64,000 bases of DNA from Panax quinquefolius (taxonomy: Eukaryota; Streptophyta; Magnoliopsida; Apiales; Araliaceae): NCBI GenBank assembly GCA_020205615.1, contig CM035167.1, positions 62,375,436 through 62,439,435 on the forward strand. The letters run 5' to 3'. This document shows positions 1 to 11,460 of the stretch, in pieces (position 1 is the first letter of the stretch; each line of letters opens with the position of its first letter). The position numbers and the translations under genes are program-made. The notes beneath the pieces are model-generated. The model saw only the letters and a list, made by a program, of their open reading frames with translations. It was not told the DNA's origin and made no database searches.

Positions 1-123
1 AGGGGAGGTGGTGCAAGTTTGATAATACTTCCATTACTAAATTAAAAATAAAGGAAAAGTTGGAGGTATTGTACTGTAATTTTTTGAGCCCCAAAACGTG
101 GAATTATCGAAACTATATTTTTC

Positions 124-131
124 TATAAATA
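124..131 (+). promoter_or_regulatory. LTR TATA box
   Basis: TATAAATA in the context TTTCTATAAATAGAAGCTC. The same box in equivalent context occurs at 32443 and 42783. It should drive transcription of the element from within the LTR. Confidence 0.75.
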
Positions 132-299
132 GAAGCTCATTCTTCCTTCATTTCTCACCAATTCACAAAAGCTTTAGAGCGATTATTATAGAGAGAAATT
201 ATAGAAAGAAGAAGAGAAGTCTGCTACGTCACTATTCCGAAGATCCAGTTTTTTCTAAGGTAGGAGTATTATTTCTTTCTTATCCATGAAGAGAACTTC

Positions 300-640
300 T
301 GTTATTCCATTCTTTATTATTCTGTAGGAATAACCTGTATACGCGGGCTACCCTATACTTGGTGAAATTCTTCTATTGTTCCATTATTTATCATTCTGTT
401 GGAACATCACATGCATGCATTTACAGGACTGGTTCCTTTATTTATCATTACATTTGAATATCCGTTCATGCGCGTTTCTGTGGGACTCGATTAAAATCTT
501 TATTATTTTGTTGGAATATATCATATGCATGCGTTTTCTTGGGACCGATTCCGTTATTTATTATTTTGTTGGAATAACCTGCCTATGCGGTCTATCGCAT
601 GCCTGGTGATTTCTTTTGTTATTCCATTCCTTATTATACT
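300..640 (+). repeat. Degenerate tandem repeats in LTR leader
   Basis: About five imperfect copies of a unit near 65-85 bp, each with a core like TTATTATTCTGTTGGAATA followed by a variable GCATGC or CGGGCTACC part. The same array occurs in the LTRs at 32637-33130 and 42960-43440 with different copy numbers. No coding role is apparent. Confidence 0.7.
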
Positions 641-883
641 CAGCTGGTTAAAGTTTTGACTTCTATACTCCACGAAATTAGTGAAATATCCTTGATATTT
701 GCGCTTCATCTAGTATCTTTTCATGGAAATATTCTTCTGAGCATTCTTGAATTTTACTCTACAAAGCAGTATCATGTTAACAATTTGGACGTTATTAGTT
801 CCTGGATAAAATAATTCTTGAACTTTTTTTATTGAATCCTTATATCATTGTCATCATCCTCATGTTTATATTTTGTTGAAAGT

Positions 884-1125
884 CATCTCTGGCCTATAGT
901 GCATAGATGGACTTGGTATGATTATGACCAGGGATTATTCGGTGTAATCATGACCGTAATATTACAAATGATGTGGTAAAAGTCCTCATTGGCCCGTAGT
1001 GCATTGATGGACAGTTGTTGGCATGATCATGCCCATTATTGAATACACAAATATTCTTGGCCCGTAGTGCATGGATAATTGTGGTCGTGATACTAAAGAA
1101 TATCCTTGGCCGTAGTGCATGGGTG
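884..1125 (+). repeat. Tandem GGCCCGTAGTGC hairpin motifs
   Basis: Four copies of a motif near GGCCCGTAGTGCAT flanked by short complementary arms. In the first, CATCT (884-888) pairs with AGATG (905-909). Every LTR of this family in the window has such an array (see 18292-18420). Confidence 0.7.
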
Positions 1126-1673
1126 ATTCGATGATGTGGATTATTTATTAAGCTGAGTCCCAATGATAAAAGTGATGAAAAACCTTTTAAATCATAAAAG
1201 ATAGTAGATTTTATTCTCTACTTGACTCTTTTAATGGATTGATTGTTCGCTGCAGTTAAACTTTATGTTTGTTATATTGTATCAGTTTTAACACTGTTGA
1301 AGGCTAACGATAATATATTCTGCATTATCTTAGTCATAATATTTCCTACTGGTCTAGTTGAGCTCACCCTTTTACTTTTATTGTTCACTTCAGGAAATGA
1401 GAATGTAGCAGGGACTAGTCGGGGAACGGAGTGACGGACCAGATGATAACATTAGTAGTCCTCACTATTCAGTGAAATAGTGGAAAATAAATGTAATAAT
1501 ATTGAATTTGAGTTTGTATATTTTCTAGACGATAATTTTTGTATTAAAACTCAAAGCTTATGTTTTGTCGTACTTTACACGACAGTTGTATAATTAAGTT
1601 GTATTTGTATTCTGTACCATGTATTTGACGACTCAGAATAGGTGATGTATACCTATTTTGGGGGCGTCACAGT

Positions 1674-1685
1674 TGGTATCAAAGC
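1674..1685 (+). other. Primer binding site, tRNA-iMet type
   Basis: TGGTATCAAAGC starts 2 bp after the LTR end. It differs by one base from TGGTATCAGAGC, the usual plant initiator-Met tRNA primer site. Confidence 0.85.
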
Positions 1686-1858
1686 TTAGGGATATGATCC
1701 CTGGCTAAGATGTTTAACTAGAACTAGGAGGGGAGAGACGGGGAATTCCTTCGCTACTATGACCTACCTAAGTTTCTTTGGTATTTAATTGGTCAGTTAG
1801 AGTGTAGGGATAATATGTTTCATGTCAATTAACCCTTGTTTTGTGGCAGTATTTAAAA

Positions 1859-2960
1859 ATGGCATCTGAGAATGTTGAGAACATCAATGGAGCACAGGAG
1901 ACCGTTGAGTCTCCACAGATCAATAACCAGGACAATGTGCATCAGGAAGGCGACAATCCTCATGCAAACAACAACATTGACCAAATGATGAACGATGAAA
2001 TATTCCGAGGCTTCATGTAATTCATGCAACATCAGGCGAGAGCGGCTCCTGTCCAAAATGCAGGTGGAAACACTGACAACACTCAGACGGTCACCGCCAA
2101 ACAGTGCAAGGAGCTGGGACCACCCGAGTTTATTGGAGAGCCAAAACCACTTAAGGTGGAAGCGTGGATAAAGAAGATAACCAAGATATTTGATATCTTG
2201 GGATGCTTCGAGGAACAAAAGGTTCCCTTCGCCACCTTTATGTTGCGTGAAGAAGCAGATTACTGGTGAGAATCTATAAAACGTACCCAGCCTGATGCAC
2301 TCAAGATGTCTTGGGAGAAGTTCCAAGAGATGTTCAATGATAAGTACTTTCCCAAAAGTTTTTGTCATATGAAGGAGGTGGAGTTTATCAAGTTGGAAAG
2401 AAACAATATTACCATGTCACAATACGAGGCTAAATTTGCGAAGTTATCCCAGTTTGCATCCCATTTGGTTGATAATGAGGAGCGAATGACCCGAATGTTT
2501 TTAAGAGGTTTGAAACCAGAGATACGACAATATCTTATTTCTCATAAACTGTGTTTGTATTCAGATGTTGTAAATAGGGCTCGATTATTGGAGCGCGATA
2601 ATGGTCAACGTAACCAAGAGAAAGTAGAAGGAATGAAAATACGGTGGTAACGATCATTGAGCGGTGACAACAAGCGTGAGGGAATCAACATGCGAAATGG
2701 TAACCACTTGGTGGTAATCATAGCCAAGGCAATAAAATGGATATTTCAAGAAAAGGAGATTCAACAATGATGGAAAGCGTCGCCAAAGACCAAAGACCCG
2801 TTGTTAAGGAAGGAGAACGACCACCTATCATATGCTTCAAATGCGGAGGGAGGGACACATCGGTCCAAATCTGCGATGTCATGCAGTCAAAGCATGTTAT
2901 AATTGTGGAAGAGAAGGTCACTTAGCTCGATTTTGTCGTTCACCAGAAGACAAATTCAAT
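1859..2960 (+). pseudogene. gag: Broken Ty3 gag (capsid and nucleocapsid)
   Basis: Gag packages the element's RNA in cytoplasmic particles. The frame starts at ATG 1859. The retrotransposon-gag domain is recognisable (KELGPPEF, WIKKITKIFDILGC, FATFML, MSWEKFQEMFNDKYFP, MFLRGLKPEIRQYL). It is broken by TAA at 2018 (a Gln codon in relatives) and by TGA at 2267 in a Trp codon (TGG to TGA), then by frameshifts after 2640. Of two zinc knuckles near 2838-2940, the second is intact (CYNCGREGHLARFC, the C-X2-C-X4-H-X4-C form) and the first is damaged. A longer antisense frame over the same DNA is a shadow. Confidence 0.92.
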
Positions 2961-3039
2961 TAGGATGGAAGCACCAAAGGTCAGTCCCGTAAAAGTCAAA
3001 GCCAGAGTGCAAGGGAGAGCGTTTGTTGTGACCTCCTAA

Positions 3040-4809
3040 AGCAAGGAACCCTTAACGAGGTTATCACGGGTAAGCCTATCATAAACTCTAGTGAAGTCTA
3101 TACCTTATTTGATACCGGTTCTACCCATTCTTTTATTTCTCCTACTTGCGCTCAACGTTTAAATTTGACTCCAGAGAAATTAGACTTTGGCTTATCTGTT
3201 GAAACTCCATTAGGAGATAACCTTCATTACATCCACTGTTTATAAGTCTTGTTTGATTCAAATCAGTATCGCATCGCGTTACCGTCGATCTTATCTCCTT
3301 AAAAATACTTGCATTTGACGTGATTCTAGGGATTGATTGGTTAACTACTCATCATGCTAAAATTGATTGTTTTCGTAAGGTTGTTATCTTTCATATTCCT
3401 AATAAACCTATTATGCGAATTCAAGCGACCAAACCATTAAAATCAATCACGATCATCTCAATCCATAAAGCTATTCGTTTATTGAAAAATGGATGTCAAG
3501 CTTTCTTAGCTCATGTCATGGATTTAAACCAAAATACGTCAGATTTGAAGGATATTTCTATTGTTAATAAATTTCCTGACGTATTCCCTGAAGAACTTCC
3601 TGGCCTACCCCTAAAGAGTGAAGTTGAATTTTGTATCGACCTTGAACCCGGTACAAAACCCATTTCCAAAGCCCCATATCGAATGGCTCCTATTGAACTT
3701 TAGGAGTTAAAGACCCAATTGCAGGAATTGTTAGACATTGGTTTCATTCATCCTAGTACGTCTCCTTGGGGTGCTCCTGTTCGATTCGTGAAGAAGAAAG
3801 ATGGGAGTATGCGACTTTGTATTGATTATCGGGAGTTGAATCATGTCACCATCAAAAATAGGTACCCATTGCCACGTATTGATGACTGTTTGATCGGGCC
3901 ACAAGGAGCACAATTTTTTCAAAGATCGATCTTCGATTACGGATATCATCAATTTGAAGGTTAAAACTATGGATATTCCAAAGGCGCCGAGAACTCCGAG
4001 ACGGGCATTATGAATTCTTAGTCATGTCTTTTGGATTGACTAATGCTCCTGCTGCCTTTATGGATATGATGAACCAAGTATTCAAGGAATATTTGGATCA
4101 TTTTGTGGTCGTCTTTATTGATGACATCCTCATATACTCCAAAAGCTTCGTGAAAACAAGCTATATGTCAAGTTGAATAAATGCGAGTTCTGGCTTGAGG
4201 AAGTTGCATTCCCTGGGCACGTGATATCAAGTCATGGAATATATGTTGACCCAGCAAAGATTAAAGTTATTCAAAGCTGGGAACAACCTAAATCAGTGAC
4301 CGAAGTACGTAGCTTTCTCTGATTAGCTGGTTATTATCGGAGATTCGTGGAAGGATTTTCTCAAATCGCTACCCCATTAACTCAGCTGACTCGAAAAGAT
4401 ACAAAGTTCGGTTGGAGTGAGGAATGTGAGAAGAGTTTTCAAGAACTCAAGAGGAGACTCATTTTAGCACCTATTCTGACAATACCATCTGGCTCGGAGG
4501 GATTTGTCATCTATAGTGATGCTTCAGGAAAAGGGCTAGGATTTATTCTCATGCAACATGGGAAAGTCATAGCCTATACCTCACGACAACTCAAAGAATA
4601 TGAGAGGAATTACCCTACTCATGATCTAGAGTTGGCAGCTGTCGTTTTTACGCTTAAGATTTGGAGGCATTACCTGTATGGAGAGAAGGTGGAGATCTAC
4701 ACGGATCATAAAAGCCTCAAATATTTCTTCACCCAAAAGGAACTCAACATGCGACAACGACGTTGGCTTGAACTATTGAAAGATTATGATCATACTAGCC
4801 AATACCATC
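3040..4809 (+). pseudogene. pol: Broken Ty3 pol: protease, reverse transcriptase, RNase H
   Basis: The aspartic protease has its catalytic motif (LFDTGSTHSFIS, near 3107) and continues to VILGIDWLTTHHAKID. Reverse transcriptase follows ([30 protein letters not shown], then a TAG stop at 3701 where the sister copy at 10805-10807 has CAG; then [16 protein letters not shown]). A region of frameshifts (3960-4320) removes clean reading through the active-site motif, including a deletion of about 50 bp near 4145 compared with 21087-21140. RNase H is open from 4347 ([29 protein letters not shown]) and runs into the gap. Integrase is absent. Confidence 0.92.
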
Positions 4810-4909
4810 NNNNNNNNNNNNNNNNNNNNNNNNNNNNNNNNNNNNNNNNNNNNNNNNNNNNNNNNNNNNNNNNNNNNNNNNNNNNNNNNNNNNNNNNNNN
4901 NNNNNNNNN
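4810..4909. other. Assembly gap of exactly 100 N
   Basis: 100 consecutive N, the conventional length for a gap of unknown size. The left side is Ty3 RNase H; the right side is an LTR of a different family, so the true distance and even the adjacency are uncertain. Confidence 0.99.
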
Positions 4910-6322
4910 AAAATATCCCCCATACTTGGATCAAATTTTTGGGCTTTTTAAATTATTGATTGGGCCAACTCTTGGGCCACCATATTTAATCTCTTTGGAC
5001 TTTTAATAAATTTCTTAGGGCCATAACAAAATATTACATTACCAACACTCTTATTATTACCATTTTCTAATTATTTAATTAGGGTTTTCATTTACTCCAT
5101 TAAAACATAGATCCTTACTCATGCACATTTATTTCCTTAACCCAATTAGACTTGCTATAATTAGGTTATAAAATTAATTAAGCGAGATGTATAAAATAAA
5201 TCTCTTAAAATTAGTATATATTATAAATACTAATATTCTACCATATTATAACCTCTTAGGTTATTTAATTCACTTGAATTAATTCTATGACCACTAAATA
5301 AAAGTAACCCTTTAGGTCATTTAAATCTCATATCATGTTTAAATAACTTATTTAAGTTATACAATTCATATTGTATAATTAAATTTAATTTCCTCCTCCT
5401 CTCCATAAATTGTTTTCAAACAATTTATTTATATATTAAATATATAATTTAATATATTCAATCATTTATTCAAATATGAATTTAATTTACTAACTATTTT
5501 GATACCAATATACATATTTGCATATTGGATCTCCTCTCATATTTTTACTTTATATCCTTTGGTATAATATTAAATATTATATCATTATCCATATAACATA
5601 TTTCACTTCTCACACTAATTTTGACTTTTCTCCATAAAAAGTCAACTTTTAACTTTGACCAAAAGTCAACATTTACACATTTTGTGTTTAGTGTCCATTC
5701 TAACTAATCTTGACGTTCCGGACGCAACCGAGCAGTTCATGTTTCAAAATTCTATTTCTAACTCAAACTTTGAGTTTTAAATTACTCCCTTCTTATTGCT
5801 AATCGTATTAACTAACGACTTTATACTTATTCAAATTCTTATTTGCCAGTCAAGGCAGCCTTCAAAGCTATGTTAATTACTAACATAGTTTTATCTTGAT
5901 CCTTATATCATTAACTTAATTCATCACTCCTCTTGCTAAAATATATATAGCACCTTACTAAGTATATATATTTCTATACATATACTCATCTTCGTTTAAC
6001 CTCATAGCATCTCTTCATGTGAAATCTTATTTTCTTAATAAAATTTCCATATGTACTTATATAACATTTACTAGACTATTCAATTCCCATCGAATTTACT
6101 GGTATCGTAATACCTTATTCTTGATATTCCTTCAAGTACATATTAATTCATTTCTTGGATTTAAAAATTTTATAACCCATATTTTCTCTATTCTCATTCG
6201 AATAGCAAACCATATAGGTTTTACTTGAAAGTTTTAAATAAATCCACAATTTCTCTTCTAGGTTTTATTCTTTAACCTCTATTCTAATCATTCAAGATTT
6301 TATAAATTTTCGGGTTGTCACA
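4910..6322 (-). repeat. Partial LTR of another family, minus strand
   Basis: Read on the minus strand the block begins TGTGACAACCCGAAAATTT at 6322, a common start for plant Ty3 LTRs, and it carries repeated GGCCCAA segments near 4940-5025. No coding frame, primer site or polypurine tract is visible beside 6322, so this is a solo or 5' LTR whose other end lies in or beyond the gap. The interior is very AT-rich with short palindromes (5340-5480) and no gene. Confidence 0.6.
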
Positions 6323-6840
6323 TCATATATATACTCCAGGGTGGAAATTTCCATATAAAAAATAGAAGCTTTTATCAGTGTAGAAGTAAGAGCTTAGAGT
6401 GGTGAAAGGCACATCATGTACAAACTTGCTCCATTTGAATAATATTATGCTATCTGAAAGCAAAAGCCAAAAGGTACAAATAATAAGCCCTTCATAAACC
6501 AAAAATTCAAATCTAAACACAGAAAGTCTAAAACATTACAAATAATGAGGAAAGGACAGAAAATTTCAATCCACCACTTGGCAAGAGGATCAAAATAATT
6601 GAAAGAGGGAATGACTCAAAAAATATACGGTAAAGAAATATGCAAGAAAGATACAACTGGTTGTCAAGTGGTTGTTCTTATTTTAAATGTTCAAAATAAA
6701 GGAAAATCTCTAGTACTCAACAAAACTTTCATGAATTGAACCGGGTCAAACACCTAAAAGTAATTATTGAAAACCAAAACAAAAAAAATCTAAAAATTTA
6801 AGCATAATTCAACACTAACAGCAACAAAATGCAGAAACCC
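6323..6840. other. Unassigned segment between two LTRs
   Basis: About 520 bp with no recognisable domain. It matches nothing else in the window by eye. It could be old host DNA or part of an unknown element. A 65-codon frame on the minus strand has no family signature. Confidence 0.4.
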
Positions 6841-7154
6841 ACTTCACTCAGTTTTCCAACTAGTTCCAGCTATATTCTTATTTCCTGAAGAGAACAATGA
6901 AAGCAAAGGGTGAGCTCAACTAGCCCAGTAAAGAATATTATGACTAAGATAATGCAGAATAAATTATCGTTAGCCTTCAACAGTGTTAAACTGATAAAAT
7001 ATAATAGACAACAAGTTTAACTGCAGCGGAACAAATAATCCATTAGAAGAGTCAAGTAGAGCATGATATCTACTATCTTCTATGATTTAAAAGTTCATCA
7101 TCAATTTTATCGCTGAGACTCAGCTTAACAAATAATCCACATCACTGAATTATC
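6841..7154 (-). repeat. Host LTR, segment 1 (U5 side), minus strand
   Basis: The reverse complement reads like the U5 side of the Ty3 LTRs in this window (GGGCTAGTTGAGCTCACCC, ACGATAATTTATTCTGC). It stops matching near 6841, so the final part ending in GGCGTCACA is lost. It continues at 15496: the TTATC duplication at 7150-7154 and 15496-15500 shows that the element between was inserted later. Confidence 0.8.
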
Positions 7155-9752
7155 TGTGACGCCCCCAAAATAAGTATACAACACCCATTCTGAGTCGCCA
7201 AATACATGGTACAGAAAGCAAACTACAACTTTAATAATACAATTGTCGTACAAAATACGACAACACATACTGTGAGTTTAAAAACAAATATTATCTTCTA
7301 GACAATATTCACACTCAAATAAGTCCTCATTATAATTATTCAAACACTATTTTACAGAAATAGTGAGGACTGCTGAAACATCTTTCTAGAACCATCACTC
7401 CATACCCCGACTAGATCTTGCTATGTTCTCACCTCCTGAGAAGAAAAATAGAACAAAAAGGAAAATGGTGAGCTCAACTGGCCCAGTAAAGAATATTATG
7501 ACTAAGATAATATACAACAAATTATGATTAGTCTTCAACAGGAAAAAATCTGATAACTGCAGCAGAAACAACAATCCATTAGAAGAGTCAAGTAGAGAAT
7601 GAGTTCTACTATCTTCTAAGATTTAAAAGTCTATCATCAATATTTTATCCCTGTAATAACAATCAATATACATCTTTAATCAAATATTCATCTTTACACT
7701 ACATGTGCCAAAGATATTCATTCAGATCACCAAATTGGTCATGTTCATCTCAACACTGCTCATCTTTGCACTACGGGCCAAAGATATTCATCAGTTAATC
7801 ATTTATCTTTGCACTACAGGCCAAAGATATTCAGTAATATCATCATTTATGACTGAGGATGATGAAAAATATCTTAAAGAAAACGAATCTAGTGAGATAA
7901 AAGAACAAATATTAGGGATTCGTATTACAGTTTATCCAAGTTCAATAATACTCCATAATAACCAATTGTGAAGCAGAATTCAAAAATAAAGATCAAAACA
8001 TTGATATAATCAAAGATAGTAACCATAATAGACATCTTGGATAAAAAGGAAAATTTTCATTTTTCGGTGAATAGTGTCGTATACGTGAATAGTAACCCTG
8101 ACACAAAAAGGTAGAAATTCCACAATAAAATTCATACCAATATTTTGGTATAATGATATTGAAAGAATAACATCATTATGAAGAAAATAACATCTCTTAC
8201 CTCAAAAAAATAACTTAGATTTGATCGAATAAATATCGATATAAAGTCGAAGGAAGCTTGCACCAAACAACAACTCTCAAAGTATCTAAATACTCACAAA
8301 AATACGCTCGACAATATAGAGAAAAAGAAAACTTGTTTCTGGTGTGATTTTCAATTATAACCTAAGCGCCTATTTATAGGAAAATGCTAGAATGCCAAAG
8401 GAGACTAAAATAATAAAATATTATTATTTCTTTTCTCAATTTTATGCACACTCACCAACCAAGACTAGCGCCTCAATTCTGAAATTTTTTGGCAGCCCAC
8501 ATGTTTAAAACAAAAGTGGGTCCCACCCAATTTTAATAAAAATCATTTTATTTTTTTAAGCTTCAGTAATTCATAGAAAATAGCTCGTTTATCAGCAAAA
8601 TATTAATTATATGTCCATTCCACACGAAATCGAATTCTCTACAACTTTGCAAAATAAAGATTTTCCAAATCCGAAACAGAAAATATCTGAAATCCACAAA
8701 CGGATGATTTTCATCACCTCTAAAAATTCATAACAAATCATTCGTTCATTTTTAACGGTTCAAAATTTGTGGATATATACTCAACTTATATATGTATAAC
8801 ATATCCAAAAATCACAACGATCCAACTCGATTAAAATTATAACTCATTTAATAGAGCTTTAAGAACACCGATTTGATCTTTTAATACCTCCAATCCGACA
8901 AAATACTGATAAAACACCACAACATTAATTCATTCATTTATAACCACATAAAATAAATAAATTCATCATTTATATCCACATCCAATAAATATTTCCTTAT
9001 CATATAAATCAATAATTATTTATTCACAAATAATATTATAGAATCACAATTATGGCAACCAGGCCGTTCCTAGGAAAGACGGGGCTTTCCAATAAGGATT
9101 TCTCCTTACTGGCGCGTAATTAGGTGACCAAATCTCTCCTTGACAGAACTTTCTAGACATTGCCAATAATGCTATCTAATAATATTATTCAAATAATATG
9201 AATTATTGATCTGATAATGGGAAAAATACTATGCAGTGACAATTATTGAAACAACAATAATATAAACTATTAACGTGGCAATTATTGAATCAATAAAATA
9301 AAATATTGAATAGTAATTACTGTAACAATTATTGAGTAGTGCCTTCTTACGTAAGAATCAATAATTCAACAATACTATGCAATACCGTGTGCTACTGTGC
9401 AACCACGCGTATTACTGTATTTTATCCACCAGATAATCCAAAAGTGTTAACAGTAACAATTATGCCGTTATTTATAAAAACTCAAACTTTGTCATTTTCT
9501 TCATCCGACGGTTATTCCGTTATGGGGCACAAATGACTGCACCGTCGTACGGATATTACCGACAAAAATAATATTCCACGACCAAACGAATATTCCCCGA
9601 CAACAATGATTATTTTATAACCACTTGCTTATTTTTCAAAATTTGCACATTTCACCCTTAACCAAAACATTATATCAAATTAACACCTTATTATTTCAAA
9701 ATAATAATTGGAGGAAAATTCAATATTATTTATAAAAAGCTGGGGTCTTACA
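7155..9752 (-). repeat. 3' LTR (2598 bp)
   Basis: It starts at 9752 on the minus strand next to a polypurine tract and ends at 7155. It aligns throughout with 12843-15495, with scattered substitutions and small indels. At 13795-13845 the other LTR has an extra GTGAATAGTGTCGTAT-type unit, a small tandem duplication. Confidence 0.95.
8371..8378 (-). promoter_or_regulatory. LTR TATA box
   Basis: TATTTATA on the plus strand, TATAAATA on the minus strand, in the context CCTATAAATAGGCGCTTAGG. Equivalent boxes occur at 14111, 17699 and 24704. Confidence 0.7.
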
Positions 9753-9765
9753 ACCTCCTCTCCTT
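9753..9765 (-). other. Polypurine tract
   Basis: The minus strand reads AAGGAGAGGAGGT directly before the LTR start. This is the plus-strand DNA primer of LTR elements. The homologous tract at 23350-23361 is AAGGAGGGAGGT. Confidence 0.88.
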
Positions 9766-10136
9766 ATGAAATTTCGTCCTCAAAATTGACGTATGTACCT
9801 GGTGTTTCGAACAGGTGAGGATACCTCGTTTTTATTTTTGATTCCAACTCCCATGTCATTTCTTCAATAGCATGGTTCCTCCGCAAAACCTTAACTTGTG
9901 GTATAACCTTTATACGTAGGACATGCTCTTTCCTATCCAAGATCTTTACAGGTACCTCCTCGTGTGTTAAATCTTTGGCTATCTCGTCTGGTTCTAACGC
10001 AATAATATGGTTTGGGTCGTCCACATATTTACGTAACATCGATACGTGAAAAATGTTATGAACACGCGACATACTTAGCGTTAAGGCGAGTCTATAGGCC
10101 ACATTTCCTACTCGATCGAGGATTTCAAATAAATCG
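9764..10136 (-). pseudogene. pol: Integrase tail with chromodomain
   Basis: The frame from 10102 down to 9764 begins in the region that follows the integrase core (MSRVHNIFHVSMLRKYV) and runs into a chromodomain (VPVKILDRKEHVLR, KVLRRNHAIEEMTWELE). In chromoviruses this domain directs integration to marked chromatin. The frame is open for 112 codons, but a stop separates it from the preceding FEILDRVG stretch. Directly upstream the integrase core is missing, removing about 1 kb relative to 21990-22975. Confidence 0.9.
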
Positions 10137-10726
10137 AAGGTTTAAGCTTTCTTCTCTTCATCGACTCTTACTTCTAGAATAACGCCTTCTTGCACCTTCT
10201 TCTTTATATTCATCACTCCAGCCAGTATAGTTTGAGAGCGGTTTTAACTTTATCAATTAAAGTCGATTCTACTCGTATGTCATCACGTGAGTCCCTAGAG
10301 TCTTTAACTCTATCTCTATCATTTGTAAATTATACAAGATAGGTCTTTGTGTTTAACAATATCGCACTCGTGCTCGCGTACGATCTTCTACTCAATGTGT
10401 CAGCTACCACGTTCGCTTTTCGAGGATGGTATGGTCAGAACATGTGCCGAAATGAGTTGCCTCTTGAGTTCTTGGAAAATCTTCTCGCATTCCTCGCTCC
10501 ATACGAATTTTGTATCTTTTCGAGTCAGCTAAGTTAATGGAGTAGCGATTTGAGAAAATCCTTCCACGAATCTCCGATAGTAACCAGCTAAGCCTAGAAA
10601 GCTACGTATTTCGATTACTGACTTAAGTTGCTCTCAACTGTGACTCATACCCCAATCTTTGATAGCACATCACAATAACACCTATCATTTTACCACCACA
10701 CAAATATTGCGCCTCCTACGGAGAGT
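10137..10726 (-). pseudogene. pol: Scraps of reverse transcriptase end, RNase H and integrase N-terminus
   Basis: Read on the minus strand, in order: [18 protein letters not shown] and TRKDTKF (connection after reverse transcriptase, about 10440-10610), a jump near 10435 from the start of RNase H to its end (KANVVADTLSRRSYA), then [10 protein letters not shown] of the integrase N-terminal region near 10180. Comparison with 21290-22010 shows separate internal deletions at each jump. Nothing here could be functional. Confidence 0.85.
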
Positions 10727-11460
10727 CTAGCTTTGGTGCATTCCACAAAGGAAGTTACCAGATAGAGGCTTAAGTACCAACTCTTGTAGTTGGGTTTTTA
10801 ACTCCTGAAGTTCAATAGGAGCCATTCGATATGGGGTTTTAGAAATGGGTTTTGTACCAGGTTCAAAGTCAATACAAAATTCAATATCACGCTCTGGGGG
10901 TAGACCATGAAATTCTTCAGGAAATACATCAGGAAATTCACTAACAACAGAAATATTATTCAAATCTGACGTGTTTTTGTTCAAGTCCATAACATGGGCT
11001 AAGAAAGCTTGACATCCGTTTTTTAATAAACGAATGGATTTATGGCTTGATATGAAAGTGTTTGACTTCAATGGTTTGGTTGCTTGAATTCGCATAATAA
11101 CAGTTGGTTAGAATATGAAAAATAACAACCTTATTTAAAATAATCCATTTTGGCATGATGAGTGGTTAACCAATCAATTCCTAAAATCACATCAAAAGCA
11201 AGTATCTTTAAAGAGATAAGATCAATGTGTAATGTGATTGTACCAATTTGAATCAAGCAAAATTTATAAAAAAGTGGATGTAAATAAAAGTTTCTTCTAA
11301 TCTGAGTCTCCACCGATAAATCAAAGTCTAATTTCTCCGAGTCAAGTTTAAACGTTGAGAGCACAAGGTGAGAGATAAAAGAATGGGTAGAACCCAGATT
11401 CTAGTAAGGTATAAACTTCGCAAGAATTCAAGATTAGCTTACCCGTGATCACCTCGTCAA
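10727..11460 (-). pseudogene. pol: Broken protease and N-terminal reverse transcriptase
   Basis: The minus-strand frames 11364-11131 (VILGIDWLTTHHAKMD) and 11095-10727 ([36 protein letters not shown]) match protease C-terminus and reverse transcriptase N-terminus. The codon that is a TAG stop in the copies at 3701 and 20640 is CAG here (10805-10807). At the protease active site (about 11388-11405) the Asp codon has become Glu and a one-base insertion follows. The polymerase palm is deleted after LQEL. Confidence 0.88.

Larger units (their letters stand above)
1..1671 (+). repeat. 5' LTR, right-hand part
   Basis: The sequence ends in GGGGGCGTCACA followed directly by a primer binding site, the same end as the LTRs at 18965, 25948, 34168, 45081 and 46940. 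Its start lies upstream of the window; positions 1-300 match about 42660-42920 inside the solo LTR at 41630. The part present holds the promoter, a leader with degenerate tandem repeats, hairpin repeats and U5. Confidence 0.93.
260..1849 (+). other. Predicted leader intron (LTR donor to acceptor before gag)
   Basis: A donor-like CTAAG/GTAGGA lies about 130 bp after the TATA box. A strong acceptor (TTGTTTTGTGGCAG, with a TTAAC branch-like site) ends at 1849, only 9 bp before the gag ATG at 1859. Equivalent donors occur in related LTRs (GTAAGG at 17878, 24882 and 42923; GTAAGA at 8200 on the minus strand). Splicing would remove most of the LTR leader and the primer site from the translated mRNA. 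The sites are seen; use of the intron is inferred. Confidence 0.45.
1..4809 (+). mobile_element. Ty3/Gypsy chromodomain-type LTR retrotransposon, cut by window edge and gap
   Basis: The order seen is LTR (1-1671), tRNA-iMet-type primer site, gag, zinc knuckle, protease, reverse transcriptase and RNase H, ending at the N gap before integrase. This is the Ty3 order. The copy is closely related to those at 7155 and 16368, which retain a chromodomain, so it belongs to the same chromovirus family (Tekay/Del-like by its long LTR; the lineage is inferred). All frames are broken by stops and frameshifts. The 3' half and 3' LTR are missing, either in the gap or lost. Confidence 0.93.

Noticed and set aside
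1853..2368. 171-codon open frame on the minus strand
   Set aside because: It lies opposite the recognisable Ty3 gag; the capsid motifs read on the plus strand. Similar antisense shadows over gag occur at 12178-12405 and 19404-19658.
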